This document shows positions 18,939 through 29,118 of a stretch of DNA of 64,000 nt, piece by piece (within the stretch, counting starts at the first letter, position 1; each line of letters begins with the position of its first letter). The notes beneath the pieces were generated by a model. The model was not told the DNA's origin. It saw only the letters and a list, made by a program, of their open reading frames with translations, and made no database searches. The DNA is taken from NCBI RefSeq assembly GCF_008080435.1, contig NZ_VRKN01000003.1, positions 62,001 to 126,000 on the forward strand, in the 5' to 3' direction. The position numbers and the translations under genes are program-made. The DNA comes from Enterobacter asburiae (GTDB lineage Bacteria > Pseudomonadota > Gammaproteobacteria > Enterobacterales > Enterobacteriaceae).

Positions 18939-19724
18939 TTAAGCAGCGGCCAGCCAGCGGGCTAAACGCCCGGCGAATGCGGCCTGACTTTCCAGTAACT
19001 CTTCTCCCGCCACCAGCGGCGCCGGGCGTGTAATCACGATGCAGGGGATGCCCGCATCCAGACAGGGTTGAACCTTTTCCCGATAACCGCCTTCCGCACC
19101 GGACGCTTTGGTGATCATCACGTCAGCCCGGCACTGGCGATAAAACGCCGCGTTAAACTCAGCGCTGAATGGCCCGCACATCGCGAAGATCTCGGTAACG
19201 CCAAAGCCAAGCCCGGCGCATTGCTCAAGGACCTCCGGCACCGGCAGCACCCTGGCCAGCAGCGTTTTCTCCGGCAGCCCGGTACGCCAGCGCGCCAGAT
19301 CTTTACTGCCGGTGGTCAACAGCACGCGTTCGCCCAGCCGCCGCGCGATGTCGCAGGCCTCTGCAATTCCCGGCACGCTGTAGAGCAGCGGATGCGTCAG
19401 CTCGCTGAGCTGTTCGGGGCGCTGATAGCGGCTAAGCAACACGCCCACCGTTTCACAGGCCGTCAGGATGTTGCGGCTGACCACCTCGGCGTAGGGATGC
19501 GAAGCGTCAATCACCCAGCGGGTCCTGTTTTCCGCAAGCCAGTCAACCATCTGCTGCGGCTCCAGGCGGCCACAGCGCACCCGGCCGTTAATGTCGCCCG
19601 CCAGCCGCTGCCCGGTGGGCGTCGCCACCGACAGGGTGTAGGCCACACCGGCCGCATCCAGCTGCTGGCAGATCGCGCGGGCATCGCTGGTGCCGCCCAT
19701 GACCAGCACGTCGCCATAGTTCAC
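18939..19724 (-). CDS. cbiJ: Cobalt-precorrin-6A reductase
   Basis: A 261-residue CbiJ/CobK-family reductase that reduces cobalt-precorrin-6A to 6B with a nicotinamide cofactor. The N-terminal dinucleotide fold VLVMGGTSDARAI, the VIDASHPYAE motif and LLTTGSKDL are characteristic. It overlaps cbiH by 4 bases. Confidence 0.94.
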   Translation of the reverse strand: MNYGDVLVMGGTSDARAICQQLDAAGVAYTLSVATPTGQRLAGDINGRVRCGRLEPQQMVDWLAENRTRWVIDASHPYAEVVSRNILTACETVGVLLSRYQRPEQLSELTHPLLYSVPGIAEACDIARRLGERVLLTTGSKDLARWRTGLPEKTLLARVLPVPEVLEQCAGLGFGVTEIFAMCGPFSAEFNAAFYRQCRADVMITKASGAEGGYREKVQPCLDAGIPCIVITRPAPLVAGEELLESQAAFAGRLARWLAAA

Positions 19725-20446
19725 AGCACATAGCCCCGGGGTGTGATCATCAGCCCCTCCTGAACGAAGGTGGCCTTATTTCCGACGATCACCAGGCTTG
19801 TCATATCGACCGGTTCAAAGTCCATCTCGCCCAGGGTGGTCAGCCACTTCTCCTGCTTTTTGCGCCCGGCAGACTTCACTACCCCTACCGGCGTTTGCGG
19901 GCTTTTGCTGGCCGACAGCAGCTCAAACGCCCGCGCCAGATGGCCCTCGCGCCCCCGGCTGCGCGGGTTATAGAAACAGATAACGAAGTCCGCTTCTCCC
20001 GCGGCAACAATGCGTTTTTCGATGACCGGCCACGGCGTCAGCAGATCGCTTAAGCTGATGTGGCAAAAGTCGTGCATCAGCGGCGCGCCAAGCAGAGACG
20101 CGGCAGCGATACTGGCCGTCATCCCGGGGATCAGGCGAACCTCAACGTCCAGCTTCTGTTTGCTGACCAACTCCAGCACCAGCCCCGCCATCCCATAAAT
20201 ACCGGCGTCGCCGCTGCTGATAAGCGCGACGTTATGCCCGGCCTGCGCCAGCTCGATCGCCGCCTGACAGCGTTCAATCTCTTTGCACATACCGGTTTTG
20301 ATCACCTGTTTGTCGCCGGTGAAGGCCTTCACCAGATGGGTGTAGGTTTTGTAGCCAACGATGATTTCTGCCGCCTGCAGCGCGTCTACGGCTTCCATGG
20401 TCATCATGGCCTGCGAGCCCGGGCCGATTCCAATTACGGTTAACAT
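19721..20446 (-). CDS. cbiH: Cobalt-precorrin-3B C17-methyltransferase
   Basis: A 241-residue tetrapyrrole methylase with GIGPGSQAMMT at the N-terminus and SSGDAGIYGMAG in the centre. It methylates C17 and drives ring contraction to cobalt-precorrin-4. The start at 20446 shares one base with the cbiG stop (TGATG) and gives the length of Salmonella CbiH. The longer frame to 20527 reads through cbiG. Confidence 0.95.
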   Translation of the reverse strand: MLTVIGIGPGSQAMMTMEAVDALQAAEIIVGYKTYTHLVKAFTGDKQVIKTGMCKEIERCQAAIELAQAGHNVALISSGDAGIYGMAGLVLELVSKQKLDVEVRLIPGMTASIAAASLLGAPLMHDFCHISLSDLLTPWPVIEKRIVAAGEADFVICFYNPRSRGREGHLARAFELLSASKSPQTPVGVVKSAGRKKQEKWLTTLGEMDFEPVDMTSLVIVGNKATFVQEGLMITPRGYVL

Positions 20447-21501
20447 CAGTGTGAAACTCCCAAAGTGATAGTGACGCCCTGTTCGCGCAGGGTTTCTCCT
20501 CGTAGTTGCCCATGGCTCAGCAGCCACGCAGCCGGACCCGAGACGCTCCCCACCCCAACCGTCTGGCGTACAAACGGTGAAGCCGGAAAGCGATGTTCGT
20601 GCTCACGCAGCGCGTCAGCGGTAAAGGTTTCAAACGGCACACCCCAGCAGGCGGCAAGCTGAAGCAGGCCCGCTTCGTCTTTTTTAAGGGAGACGCTGCC
20701 AATCGCTTTTAGCGCCAGCGCGTCGAACTGCTGCGCCTCAAGCTGACGCGCCAGCAGGGTCGCCAGCAGCGGAAACGGCGTGTCGCGTCGACAGCCGATG
20801 CCCGCCACAACCCGCTGAGGGACCAGCTTCCAGTGCGGCAGCGGCAGTTCCGGCAGCGTGGTGCGCAGCGTGATACACACCAGCGCATCCAGTTCCGGCA
20901 GGTGATGCAGGTCGCTTACGGTAATAAACCCGCGCCGATCGCACTGACTGACGTCGTCGTCGAGTTCCACATCCCACCACAGCCCTACCCGCTGGTGGCT
21001 CACCAGCATCTGGTTGACGATTTTTACCGTCGTTCTGAAATCGCTCATTCGGGCATTCAGCTGGAAGGCAAGGGTATCCAGCGCGGCCATCTCGTTGACG
21101 TCCGTGGCGGTGGTAATCACCGGGTCCGCCCCCAGCATTCCCGCCAGTTGACGGGTCAACGCATTCGCACCGCCAGCATGGCCGGAAAGCAGGCTAATCA
21201 CGTGCTGCCCACGCTCGTCGATCACCACCACCGCCGGGTCGCTCAGCTTGTCGTGGATGAGCGGTGCCAGGACGCGCACCGCAATGCCGGTTGCGCCGAT
21301 AAAAATCAGCGCCGGGTAGTGCGTGAACGCCTCGCGAACCGACGGGGCAAAGCCGCCGTCGAAGGAGATAAAGCCCTCTTCCTGCAAGCGCTCGCTGGTA
21401 AAGCAGGTTACCGGCAGCATCGCCGCCAGGCGCTTCGCCAGCTGCACGCCGCCCGGCGTCAGGCAAAACAGCGCGATGGACTCAGGCTTTACGGTATTCA
21501 T
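20446..21501 (-). CDS. cbiG: Cobalt-precorrin-5A hydrolase
   Basis: A 351-residue CbiG that opens the delta-lactone of cobalt-precorrin-5A and releases acetaldehyde. The [18 protein letters not shown] start, [19 protein letters not shown] and [11 protein letters not shown] near the C-terminal domain match Salmonella CbiG, which is also 351 residues. The start at 21501 lies 20 bases inside cbiF, with no strong ribosome site, so translation may depend on coupling. Confidence 0.95.
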   Translation of the reverse strand: MNTVKPESIALFCLTPGGVQLAKRLAAMLPVTCFTSERLQEEGFISFDGGFAPSVREAFTHYPALIFIGATGIAVRVLAPLIHDKLSDPAVVVIDERGQHVISLLSGHAGGANALTRQLAGMLGADPVITTATDVNEMAALDTLAFQLNARMSDFRTTVKIVNQMLVSHQRVGLWWDVELDDDVSQCDRRGFITVSDLHHLPELDALVCITLRTTLPELPLPHWKLVPQRVVAGIGCRRDTPFPLLATLLARQLEAQQFDALALKAIGSVSLKKDEAGLLQLAACWGVPFETFTADALREHEHRFPASPFVRQTVGVGSVSGPAAWLLSHGQLRGETLREQGVTITLGVSH

Positions 21502-22255
21502 GGCTAAAATCCGCGGCATAGAGTTTTGAGTAGTGATACTCCTCGCCCAGGAACTTCCCGACCAGAATGAGCGCCGTTTTGCGGATCCCCGCCTCGCGTA
21601 CTTTGTCGGCGATATCCGCCAGCGTGCCGCGCACGGTGTGGCTTTCCGCCCAGGTCGCTTTATAAATGACGGCAACGGGCGTGGTGGCCGGATAACCGCC
21701 GTCAATCAGACGTTCCGCCACCCGGTGAATACGCTGGACCGAGAGATAAATCGCCATGGAAGTCTGATGGCTGGCAAATGACTCCAGCTGTTCACGCTCT
21801 GGCACCGGCGTACGGCCTTCGAGGCGGGTAATAATCAGGCTCTGTGAGACTTCAGGCACGGTGTATTCCACCCCAAGCTCCGCCGCGGCGCCGAGGAAGG
21901 CGCTGACGCCGGGCACCACCTGCCAGGCAATGCCGCGTTTGGTCAGCTCTTCGCCCTGCTCGCGGACGGAGCCGTAGAGCGAGACATCCCCGGTCTGCAA
22001 ACGTACCACCGTTTTACCGGCCTTCACGCCCGCCGCCATCAGGTCGATTATCTGCTCTAAATGGAGTTCCGCGCTGTCGTGGCATTCGGCTCCCTGCGGG
22101 CAATACCCCAGCAGTTCGGTATTGATAAGCGAACCGGCATAGATAACCACCTGCGCCTGCAGCAGCAGCCGGTAGCCCTTGAGCGTGATGAGCTCACGGT
22201 CACCGGGACCTGCTCCGACAAACCACACGCAACGGGAATCAAAGGTCTCAGACAT
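21482..22255 (-). CDS. cbiF: Cobalt-precorrin-4 C11-methyltransferase
   Basis: A 257-residue tetrapyrrole methylase with [15 protein letters not shown] and [14 protein letters not shown]. It methylates C11 of cobalt-precorrin-4. AAGGAAG lies upstream of ATG 22255, and the start overlaps the end of cbiT by 8 bases. The frame continuing to 22324 belongs to cbiT sequence read out of frame. Confidence 0.95.
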   Translation of the reverse strand: MSETFDSRCVWFVGAGPGDRELITLKGYRLLLQAQVVIYAGSLINTELLGYCPQGAECHDSAELHLEQIIDLMAAGVKAGKTVVRLQTGDVSLYGSVREQGEELTKRGIAWQVVPGVSAFLGAAAELGVEYTVPEVSQSLIITRLEGRTPVPEREQLESFASHQTSMAIYLSVQRIHRVAERLIDGGYPATTPVAVIYKATWAESHTVRGTLADIADKVREAGIRKTALILVGKFLGEEYHYSKLYAADFSHEYRKA

Positions 22256-22817
22256 GGTGTTCTTCCTTCTGACAGGCGATAACAAAAACGGGATTGTTCG
22301 GTTTGAAATAGTGGCCGCTGCCAAGCGGGGTCAGCGCCGAGACCTGCACTTGCAGGCAATCAATGTCCTGGACGCCGATCTGCTGCAAATGGGCCAGCGC
22401 GATATGGAGGTTTTCCATCAGGATAAACGTCATCACCAGACGTCCGCCTGGATGTAACTGGCGCAGGGACCAGTCAATAAGCGAGGTCAGATGGCCGCCG
22501 CTGCCGCCCATAAATACCGCATCGGCCTTATCCGCCACCGGTAATGGCGCAACGCCGGGCAAAATAGCGATATTGCGACAGGCAAAATGCTGGCGATTTT
22601 CCGCAAGCAGCTGCAGAGCCGCAGGGTTACGCTCAATGGCCGTCACCCGCAGCGAGGGAAACAGCAGCGCCGCCTCTATCGACACGCTCCCGGTCCCCGC
22701 ACCTACATCAATCAGGTGGCTGGCGCGGTGCAGCTCGAGCTTCGTGAGGGCCAGCGCGCGTACCGCCTCTTTGGTCATCGGCACCGTTTCGCCGCGCAGA
22801 AACAGTTCATCTTTCAT
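22248..22817 (-). CDS. cbiT: Cobalt-precorrin-6B C15-methyltransferase (decarboxylating)
   Basis: A 189-residue Rossmann methyltransferase with motif [17 protein letters not shown], distinct from the other methylases of the pathway. Together with CbiE it methylates C15/C5 and decarboxylates C12. In many bacteria the two are fused as CobL; here they are separate genes overlapping by 11 bases. Confidence 0.95.
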   Translation of the reverse strand: MKDELFLRGETVPMTKEAVRALALTKLELHRASHLIDVGAGTGSVSIEAALLFPSLRVTAIERNPAALQLLAENRQHFACRNIAILPGVAPLPVADKADAVFMGGSGGHLTSLIDWSLRQLHPGGRLVMTFILMENLHIALAHLQQIGVQDIDCLQVQVSALTPLGSGHYFKPNNPVFVIACQKEEHHV

Positions 22818-23412
22818 CGAGGATCACCACCGCATTCATTTCATAGTCGGCACTGACCTCACTGACGGGCAGCCAGTGGATCCGTTCGTTTTCCATCGCC
22901 AGGTTTTCACCAATCACCATCCAGCGATGGCCCTTACCGCGTGCCACCAGCTGCGCGGCAATCTCTTTCGGCCCGCACTGGCTATCGGTGACCATCGCCA
23001 CTTTGCGATGCCGCGCCAGCTCGTCAACATTCACGCTACGGCCATGGCTGCTGGTGAGCCACATATCATTCATATCAATGCCCGCCTGCGCGCACAGGTA
23101 CTGCACCGCGCTGATGCCGGGAATAATGCGCACGCGCGTAATACCGAAATGCGCCACCATCCGCGATCCGATGCCGTAAAAGAGCGGATCGCCGGAGGCC
23201 ACAATCACCACCTTTTTTTCCTGACGCGCCTCAACCCAGGCCAGCAGCTCCGGAATGTTGGCGCCCAGGACAAACGTCTCGCCGCAAAACGCCGGGAACT
23301 GCAGCAGATGGCGTTTTCCGCCGACCAGCGCATCGGCGCGTTCGATAGCTTCACGCGCTGCGGGCGTCATCAGGTGCAATCCCGCAGGCCCCATTCCAAC
23401 GACCGTTAACAT
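22807..23412 (-). CDS. cbiE: Cobalt-precorrin-7 C5-methyltransferase
   Basis: A 201-residue tetrapyrrole methylase with [16 protein letters not shown] at the N-terminus and [14 protein letters not shown] in the centre. It methylates C5. It overlaps cbiD by 7 bases upstream and cbiT downstream. Confidence 0.95.
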   Translation of the reverse strand: MLTVVGMGPAGLHLMTPAAREAIERADALVGGKRHLLQFPAFCGETFVLGANIPELLAWVEARQEKKVVIVASGDPLFYGIGSRMVAHFGITRVRIIPGISAVQYLCAQAGIDMNDMWLTSSHGRSVNVDELARHRKVAMVTDSQCGPKEIAAQLVARGKGHRWMVIGENLAMENERIHWLPVSEVSADYEMNAVVILDER

Positions 23413-24545
23413 TGCAGCTCCCGGGCAATCACCTCGACCGGGCGGTTGCTGCCCAGCACCTGGTTATCAAAGGAAAACAGAATGGCGTCACAGGTCGGCG
23501 GATTTTTGGTAAAGCGCAGCATTTGCATCACGCGCAGGCAGATCCGTTCGGCAAGGTGGCTGTAAATAGCCTGAAAACCGTAGCTTTCGATGTGCTCCAT
23601 CGCCGCTTCGGTGGTATCGCACTCGCTGACGACGGTGAGCAATTCCAGCGGCGCGCCGAGCAGCGCCAGATGCGCCACCAGCGTTTCCATGCGCGCATCG
23701 GCGATATGGCTGTGGGTGTGGAAAATCCCGGCGGCAATTTTGATGAGTTTGCCGGGATGGCCGACCAGCACTATCTGGCGAAACCCCAGCCGCACCGCCT
23801 CTTCGATCATGTAGCCGACAAAGTTGCTCATGGTGACCACGACATCTTCCTCGATGCCCATCTGCTCGCGTACAAAGCGCTCGCCATGATTGCCCGGCAC
23901 CAGCACGACCCGCTCCAGCCCGGCCGCGCGTTTAATCTCCAGCTCCAGAGAAAGCGAGCGTTTCCAGCTCTCCTCTGACATTGGTGTGACAATGCCGGTG
24001 GTGCCGATGATCGAAATACCGCCCAGGATCCCGAGGCGTGAGTTGTAGGTTTTCTGCGCCCGCTCTTCACCTTCAGGCGCGAAGATTTCAACGTCGGCCC
24101 CGCGCGTCGGGCCAATCGCCTCGCGCACGGCGGATTCAATGGTGTGACGCGGCGTGCGGTTGATCGCCGCGCTGCCGATGGGCAGGCCAATGCCTTTGCG
24201 CGTTACGGTCCCCACGCCCTCGCCGCCCGCCAGCGTAATCTCGCCGCTGTCGTTGAGCGTCACGCGGGCGAAAATCAGCATGCCGTGGGTGGCGTCAACG
24301 TCATCACCGCCATCTTTGCGGATGGCCGCAATCGCCTGCTGCCCTTCGATGTGCGGTGACTCCACGTTCAGACACAGCGTGACGCCGGAGGGCGTCACAA
24401 TGGAGACCTGATGAATCAGGTGCTGGCGCAGCACCATCAGCGCGGCGACTTTCGCTGCCGCGGTCGCGCAGGAACCGGTGGTATAGCCTTTTCGTAATGC
24501 CTTCCCGTTATGCCATACCGGGGCATCGAAGGTGGACTCGCTCAT
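23406..24545 (-). CDS. cbiD: Cobalt-precorrin-5B C1-methyltransferase
   Basis: A 379-residue CbiD, unrelated in fold to the other methylases, which methylates C1 in the anaerobic route. The [18 protein letters not shown] start, [19 protein letters not shown] and [19 protein letters not shown] are family hallmarks. Length matches Salmonella CbiD (379). It overlaps cbiC by 4 bases. Confidence 0.96.
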   Translation of the reverse strand: MSESTFDAPVWHNGKALRKGYTTGSCATAAAKVAALMVLRQHLIHQVSIVTPSGVTLCLNVESPHIEGQQAIAAIRKDGGDDVDATHGMLIFARVTLNDSGEITLAGGEGVGTVTRKGIGLPIGSAAINRTPRHTIESAVREAIGPTRGADVEIFAPEGEERAQKTYNSRLGILGGISIIGTTGIVTPMSEESWKRSLSLELEIKRAAGLERVVLVPGNHGERFVREQMGIEEDVVVTMSNFVGYMIEEAVRLGFRQIVLVGHPGKLIKIAAGIFHTHSHIADARMETLVAHLALLGAPLELLTVVSECDTTEAAMEHIESYGFQAIYSHLAERICLRVMQMLRFTKNPPTCDAILFSFDNQVLGSNRPVEVIARELQC

Positions 24546-25174
24546 CGCGCCCCCTGCAGGTAGTAGAGCATGGCGTTTACAATCGCCGCCGCCACATTGC
24601 TGCCGCCTTTGCGCCCGAGTGCCGCAATAGCGGGCAGATGGCTGTGCGTCAGCGCCTCTTTCGATTCCGCCGCCCCCACAAACCCCACCGGTACCCCCAC
24701 CACGCCGCTGACGGCAACATCATGCTCAAGCAGGCGAAACAGCGCTGTGGGCGCATTGCCAAAGACGAAGATCTTCTCGCTCTCTTCCGTCACCGCGATA
24801 TCCACTGCCGCCATCGAGCGGGTGATTCCCTGTGCTTTTGCCTGCGCCACCACCCGCGGGTCGCTGATATAGCAGCGGCATTCGCCCCCGAATGTGGCCA
24901 GCAGCGTTTTGTTGATCCCGGAGAGCGCCATCGTGGTATCGGTATAGATAACGGACGGGCGACGGAGCGCCGCGCAAAGCTGCTCCAGCGCGTCATCTGA
25001 AAACCAGAGAATATCCAGCCAGTCGAAATCTGCGGTGGTATGGATCACCCGCTTGACGATCGCCTCATGCAGCGGGCTGGCGAACCGGTACTCCGGCCGC
25101 GTTTCGCGAATGATTTCGCCAATGATGTCGAAACTTTTGGCTTCAATCGCCTGGGGTTGCTGGATGTATTGCAT
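24542..25174 (-). CDS. cbiC: Cobalt-precorrin-8 methylmutase
   Basis: A 210-residue CbiC that moves the C11 methyl group to C12, giving cobyrinate. The catalytic His is expected in [21 protein letters not shown] and [17 protein letters not shown] are also family motifs. It lies 12 bp after cbiB. Confidence 0.95.
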   Translation of the reverse strand: MQYIQQPQAIEAKSFDIIGEIIRETRPEYRFASPLHEAIVKRVIHTTADFDWLDILWFSDDALEQLCAALRRPSVIYTDTTMALSGINKTLLATFGGECRCYISDPRVVAQAKAQGITRSMAAVDIAVTEESEKIFVFGNAPTALFRLLEHDVAVSGVVGVPVGFVGAAESKEALTHSHLPAIAALGRKGGSNVAAAIVNAMLYYLQGAR

Positions 25175-25186
25175 TGTCTGTTGTCC

Positions 25187-26146
25187 TCAGGCCACGCCAG
25201 CCATCAGCCAGCGTGCTGCGATAAACAGCGCCAGCGCCAGGGTGGAGGAAACCCACATCAGTCGAATGGTTCGGGAAATGTCGTCTACCGCAATCGGGCG
25301 CAGCGCGTCGCCGATCCACGGCTTTTCCACGCGCTGGCCAAAATAGGTGTTGGGTCCGCCAAGCCGGATGCCCAGCGCACCGGCAACCGTTGCTTCCGCC
25401 CACGCGCAGTTGGGGCTGCTGTGGTTATAGCGGTCGCGCCAGCCGACGCGCAGCGCGCGGGGGAAATCGTCACGGCATAGCCACGCCGCAGCGCTCAGCA
25501 AGAGCCAGCTCAGGCGCGCGGGGATGGCGTTCGCCAGGTCATCCATACGGGCGCTGACCATGCCGATCGCGCGGTATTTTTCGTGCTTGTAGCCCACCAT
25601 TGAGTCGAGGGTATTCACCGCCTTATAGGCCATCGCCAGCGGCGCACCGCCCAGCAGGAGGAAGAACAGCGGGGCGATAACGCCGTCGACCGTGTTCTCC
25701 GCGACGGTCTCCACTACCGCCCGGTTGATCTGTTCCGGCTGAAGCTGAGAGGTATCGCGCCCCACTATCCATGAGAGCTTTTCGCGGCTTTCATCAAGGT
25801 CGCCTGCGCGCAGAGGACGTTCAACGTCCCGTGCGGCGTTTGCCAGACTGCGCCCGGCCAGCACGGTAAACATCATCCACACCTCAATCGCCCAGCCCAG
25901 CCAGGGATGAACCCTTCGTCCGAGCGCCAGCACGCCCCAGGCCACGCCCCAGGTCAGTCCCACTACCGCCAGCCACATGACGCCGCCGCCAACGCGTAAC
26001 GCCGCGTCGCTATGGCAGCAGCGGCGAATACCCCGCTGCACCGTATTGATCAGGTTGCCTATCCAGCGCACCGGATGCGGCCAGTGTTGCGGGTCGCCGA
26101 TGATGACATCGAGCAGCCACGCGACGCACCATGCAATCAGGGTCAT
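25187..26146 (-). CDS. cbiB: Adenosylcobinamide-phosphate synthase
   Basis: A 319-residue integral membrane protein that attaches aminopropanol phosphate (made by PduX and CobD, both encoded nearby) to adenosylcobyric acid. The LLDVIIGDPQHWPHPVRWIG start and ENTVDGVIAPLFFLLLGGAPLAMAYKAVNTLDSM are the strongest family motifs. The start at 26146 overlaps the cbiA stop by 4 bases and gives exactly the Salmonella length. Confidence 0.95.
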   Translation of the reverse strand: MTLIAWCVAWLLDVIIGDPQHWPHPVRWIGNLINTVQRGIRRCCHSDAALRVGGGVMWLAVVGLTWGVAWGVLALGRRVHPWLGWAIEVWMMFTVLAGRSLANAARDVERPLRAGDLDESREKLSWIVGRDTSQLQPEQINRAVVETVAENTVDGVIAPLFFLLLGGAPLAMAYKAVNTLDSMVGYKHEKYRAIGMVSARMDDLANAIPARLSWLLLSAAAWLCRDDFPRALRVGWRDRYNHSSPNCAWAEATVAGALGIRLGGPNTYFGQRVEKPWIGDALRPIAVDDISRTIRLMWVSSTLALALFIAARWLMAGVA

Positions 26147-27522
26147 CGCGCCTCCCTCGCCGCCGTCAGCCAGCGGCTGAGCATCATGGGGCGTTGGGCA
26201 AAGTGGAGGTGCAGGTAGCCTGCGAACGTGTTGCCAACCTGCCAGCCGCCCGCCCACTCCTGCATCGTCACGCCATCGCGCACTTTGCGGCACGCCAGTA
26301 CCGCGGGGGGTTGGGGGGAGAAGTCGGAATAGTGAAATTCATGCCCACGCAGCACCTCCCCGCTATCGGCCAGCAGCGTGGGCTGGCGCGCCTGCGCCTC
26401 ACAATAGCCAAAACGGGTCAGCCTTTTACCCATCCTGCTGTGGCCGGGGATGATATTGGCCATCCGGTGGGTGACCCCCTCGCTATCTTCCAGCGTGCTG
26501 CCGAGGTACATCAGCCCGCCACACTCTGCGTAGATCGCCACGCCGCGCCGGTGCGCCTCCCGCAGGCTGGCGAGCATCGCGGTGTTTTCCGCCAGCCGTG
26601 CCGCATACAGCTCCGGGTAACCGCCCCCGAGCCAGACCATCTGGCAGTCAGGTAAACGGCTATCGCGCAGCGGGCTAAAGCGGATAATGTCGACCCCGGT
26701 ACGTTCGAGCAGCGTGATGTTATCCGGGTAATAGAAGTTGAAGGCGTCGTCATCGGCCATCGCGAGCGTTAACCCGTGCCCGGCGTCCCCGTCAGGAAGC
26801 GCGGGCCAGGCGCCCTGCGGCAGCGACGTCATCTGGCTGAGCGCGAGAAGTTGCCCGATATCCAGCGTACGTTCGAGAATGGCGGCAAAATTCTGCCAGG
26901 TCTGCGGGTCCGAGACCGACTCCCTGGCGGTGACCAACCCAAGATGGCGCTCGGGCAAACCGACGCCCTCAACGTGCGGCACATAGCCCAGAACGGGCAC
27001 CGTGCAATAGTGCTCAATGGCCGTTTTGAGCAGCTGATAATGCGATTCGCTGTTGACGCGATTGACAATCACCCCGGCAATATTGAGGGTGGGATCGAAT
27101 CGCTGAAAGCCCATTACGGTAGCGGCAATCGACGTAGAAACCGCCTTGCCGTCCACCAGCAGAATCACCGGACAGCCCAGCTGTTTCGCCATCGCGGCGG
27201 TGCTGCAATAGTTCGGATCGGTGCCGTAGCCGTCATACAGCCCCATCACGCCCTCAATAACCGCGATATCCGCCTGCTGCATATGCTCGCAAAACAACGC
27301 GTTGAGTATCGGTTCAGGAAGCATGAAGCTGTCGAGGTTGCGGGAGGAGGTACCGCTGACTTTGGTATGCCAGCCGGTGTCAAGATAGTCAGGGCCGACT
27401 TTGTACGGCTGGACGCGTAACCCACGCTGTTTTAACAGACTCAACAGGCCAAGCGTCACCGTGGTTTTACCACAACCGCTTCCGGTACCTGCCAGAACAA
27501 ACGCGTACTGCTTTGCCGCCAT
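26143..27522 (-). CDS. cbiA: Cobyrinate a,c-diamide synthase
   Basis: A 459-residue glutamine amidotransferase that amidates the a and c carboxylates. The N-terminal ATPase domain has GTGSGCGKTT, and the C-terminal glutaminase domain has the Cys in YAECGGLMYLG and the His in YLHLHFAQ. It is the first gene of the operon, about 110 bases downstream of the riboswitch. Start MAAKQYAFVLAG at 27522 gives the same length as Salmonella CbiA. Confidence 0.95.
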   Translation of the reverse strand: MAAKQYAFVLAGTGSGCGKTTVTLGLLSLLKQRGLRVQPYKVGPDYLDTGWHTKVSGTSSRNLDSFMLPEPILNALFCEHMQQADIAVIEGVMGLYDGYGTDPNYCSTAAMAKQLGCPVILLVDGKAVSTSIAATVMGFQRFDPTLNIAGVIVNRVNSESHYQLLKTAIEHYCTVPVLGYVPHVEGVGLPERHLGLVTARESVSDPQTWQNFAAILERTLDIGQLLALSQMTSLPQGAWPALPDGDAGHGLTLAMADDDAFNFYYPDNITLLERTGVDIIRFSPLRDSRLPDCQMVWLGGGYPELYAARLAENTAMLASLREAHRRGVAIYAECGGLMYLGSTLEDSEGVTHRMANIIPGHSRMGKRLTRFGYCEAQARQPTLLADSGEVLRGHEFHYSDFSPQPPAVLACRKVRDGVTMQEWAGGWQVGNTFAGYLHLHFAQRPMMLSRWLTAAREAR

Positions 27523-27633
27523 GACCCTGATCCTGTCCAGGGTGGTTGGGAGGTATAGATACACGTCGTCCCAGTCTTTCGACTGTATGATGCATCAGTA
27601 CAACCCACTTCCCACCGAAGTTGTTGAACGTTC

Positions 27634-27785
27634 CCGACAGGCAGGTCTTCTGGCTTAGCGTCCTCCTCGCCCGTCCTTCCCAATCTCACGATCAGTGGTC
27701 ATTACGGGGTCGTCAGCATCACAGCAGCGGGGGCTGCGGGGGATTGTCACCCCCTTCCCTGCCACAAATGTGGCAAACCTGTCGG
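27634..27785 (-). promoter_or_regulatory. Cobalamin (AdoCbl) riboswitch controlling the cbi-cob operon
   Basis: Read on the minus strand, the element starts with CCGACAGG (27785-27778) and ends with CCTGTCGG (27641-27634), an 8-bp closing P1 stem. Inside are the GCCACATTTGTGGC hairpin, GGGAAGG-type core elements and the B12 box AGCCAGAAGACCTGCC. It lies 111 bases upstream of cbiA. B12 binding should hide the ribosome site or cause termination, so the operon would be off when cobalamin is plentiful. Confidence 0.93.
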
Positions 27786-28251
27786 CTTACATTATGAGAA
27801 AGAGTACGTTCTCAATACAGCAATGCTATTTACGGCGCTTCAATTCACCTTAGGCAAATACTTAACCGCAAATGAAAACCATGCTGAGTAAAACGTGGCG
27901 CCAGAATAATTGACGCCTTTCTCAATAACTCAACGTTTTATCACAAAAAATAAAAAGCAAAGATAATTACGCTTAAAATCTCAATATTTATTGCGCTACG
28001 ACAAGTTATTGCACCACTTGATATTTTTTCATTTTATCGTGATCAAAATTCATTAGAATATTAAAGCCCGGCAATAACATAATATTGCTGATTACTATAA
28101 GTCCGTATAATTTTATTGATGCGTTACGCGTTCAGCAGGATCGCAGAATAATATGTAGATCATCCAGGGGGGGAATTTGCGGTATATCAAGGCAAGCGCG
28201 AGATCCTCATGACACTATGCTCCAGAAATTGCTGACCAGAAAGGTGGAAAC
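27786..28251. promoter_or_regulatory. Divergent promoter region of cbiA and pduX
   Basis: This AT-rich stretch carries the start regions of the cbi operon (minus strand) and of pduX (plus strand). A sequence TTTAT-CGTG-ATCAA at 28033-28046 fits the FNR consensus TTGAT-N4-ATCAA at 9 of 10 positions, which would suit anaerobic B12 synthesis. I see no open reading frame with homology here and no PocR-type regulator gene. Confidence 0.45.
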
Positions 28252-29118
28252 GTGGCTGTTGCGCAATGCCCCGCGTCGTGCGGTGAGCTTATCCAGGGCT
28301 GGATTTTGGGCAGTGAGAAGCTGGTCTCCTGCCCTGTCGAATGGTACAGCACCGTTGAGGTGAGCCACGGCTCACCCGTGGCGGATGAACGCCCGCTGTC
28401 GCGCGCGATGGTCGAGCGGTTATTGCAGCACTGGCATTACCCGGCGCAGCTGAGCCAGGATATCCGCATTGATGTGCATTCGACCATCCCGATTGCCAAA
28501 GGGATGGCCAGCAGCACCGCAGATATTGCCGCCACCGCCGTCGCCACCGCCCGTCATCTGGGGCGTCAGCTCGACGAAAGCACGCTGGCAGCGCTTTGCG
28601 TTTCGCTCGAACCCACCGACAGTACCGTGTTTCGCCAGTTGACTCTTTTCGATCATAACGACGCTTCCACGCAGATTCCCTGCGACGCCCAGCCCGAACT
28701 CGACCTGCTTGTTCTCGAAAGTCCGCAAACGCTGCGCACGGCAGATTACCACCGCATCCCGCGTCAGGCGGGGCTACAGGCCGGTGCGCCAGCGCTGAAA
28801 CGCGCATGGGAAAAAGTCCAGGAATCCTGTATGACGCAAAACCCTTACCGGCTGGGCGAAGCGGCAACCCTCAGCGCCATCGCCAGCCAGAGGCTGTTGC
28901 CTAAACCGGATTTTGACGCACTGCTCTCACTGGTGGAGGAGTGCGGTATTTACGGAGTGAACGTGGCGCACAGCGGCAGCGTGGTGGGTCTGATGCTGGA
29001 CAGAAATAAAGACGATGTCGATTATGTGAAATGGCTGTTAGCGAAAAAACAGCTCACCCGCCACTGGCCTGAACAACACCTGCTGCGGATGGTAAAAGGC
29101 GGCGTGACGCTACTCTGA
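28252..29118 (+). CDS. pduX: L-threonine kinase (GHMP family)
   Basis: A 288-residue GHMP kinase that makes L-threonine phosphate, the substrate of CobD, for the aminopropanol arm of cobalamin. The N-terminal CPASCGELIQGW and the ATP loop PIAKGMASSTADIAAT identify PduX. The start codon is GTG with AGGTGG four bases upstream. In Salmonella the gene ends the pdu operon; no pdu metabolic genes are present here, so it serves B12 synthesis alone. It is convergent with the CysG-like gene and overlaps its end by 9 bases. Confidence 0.94.
   Translation: MAVAQCPASCGELIQGWILGSEKLVSCPVEWYSTVEVSHGSPVADERPLSRAMVERLLQHWHYPAQLSQDIRIDVHSTIPIAKGMASSTADIAATAVATARHLGRQLDESTLAALCVSLEPTDSTVFRQLTLFDHNDASTQIPCDAQPELDLLVLESPQTLRTADYHRIPRQAGLQAGAPALKRAWEKVQESCMTQNPYRLGEAATLSAIASQRLLPKPDFDALLSLVEECGIYGVNVAHSGSVVGLMLDRNKDDVDYVKWLLAKKQLTRHWPEQHLLRMVKGGVTLL

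Noticed and set aside
28252..29118. End of a propanediol-utilisation (pdu) operon
   Set aside because: Only pduX is present; no diol dehydratase, shell proteins or pocR are in the window, so pduX is treated as a B12-synthesis gene.
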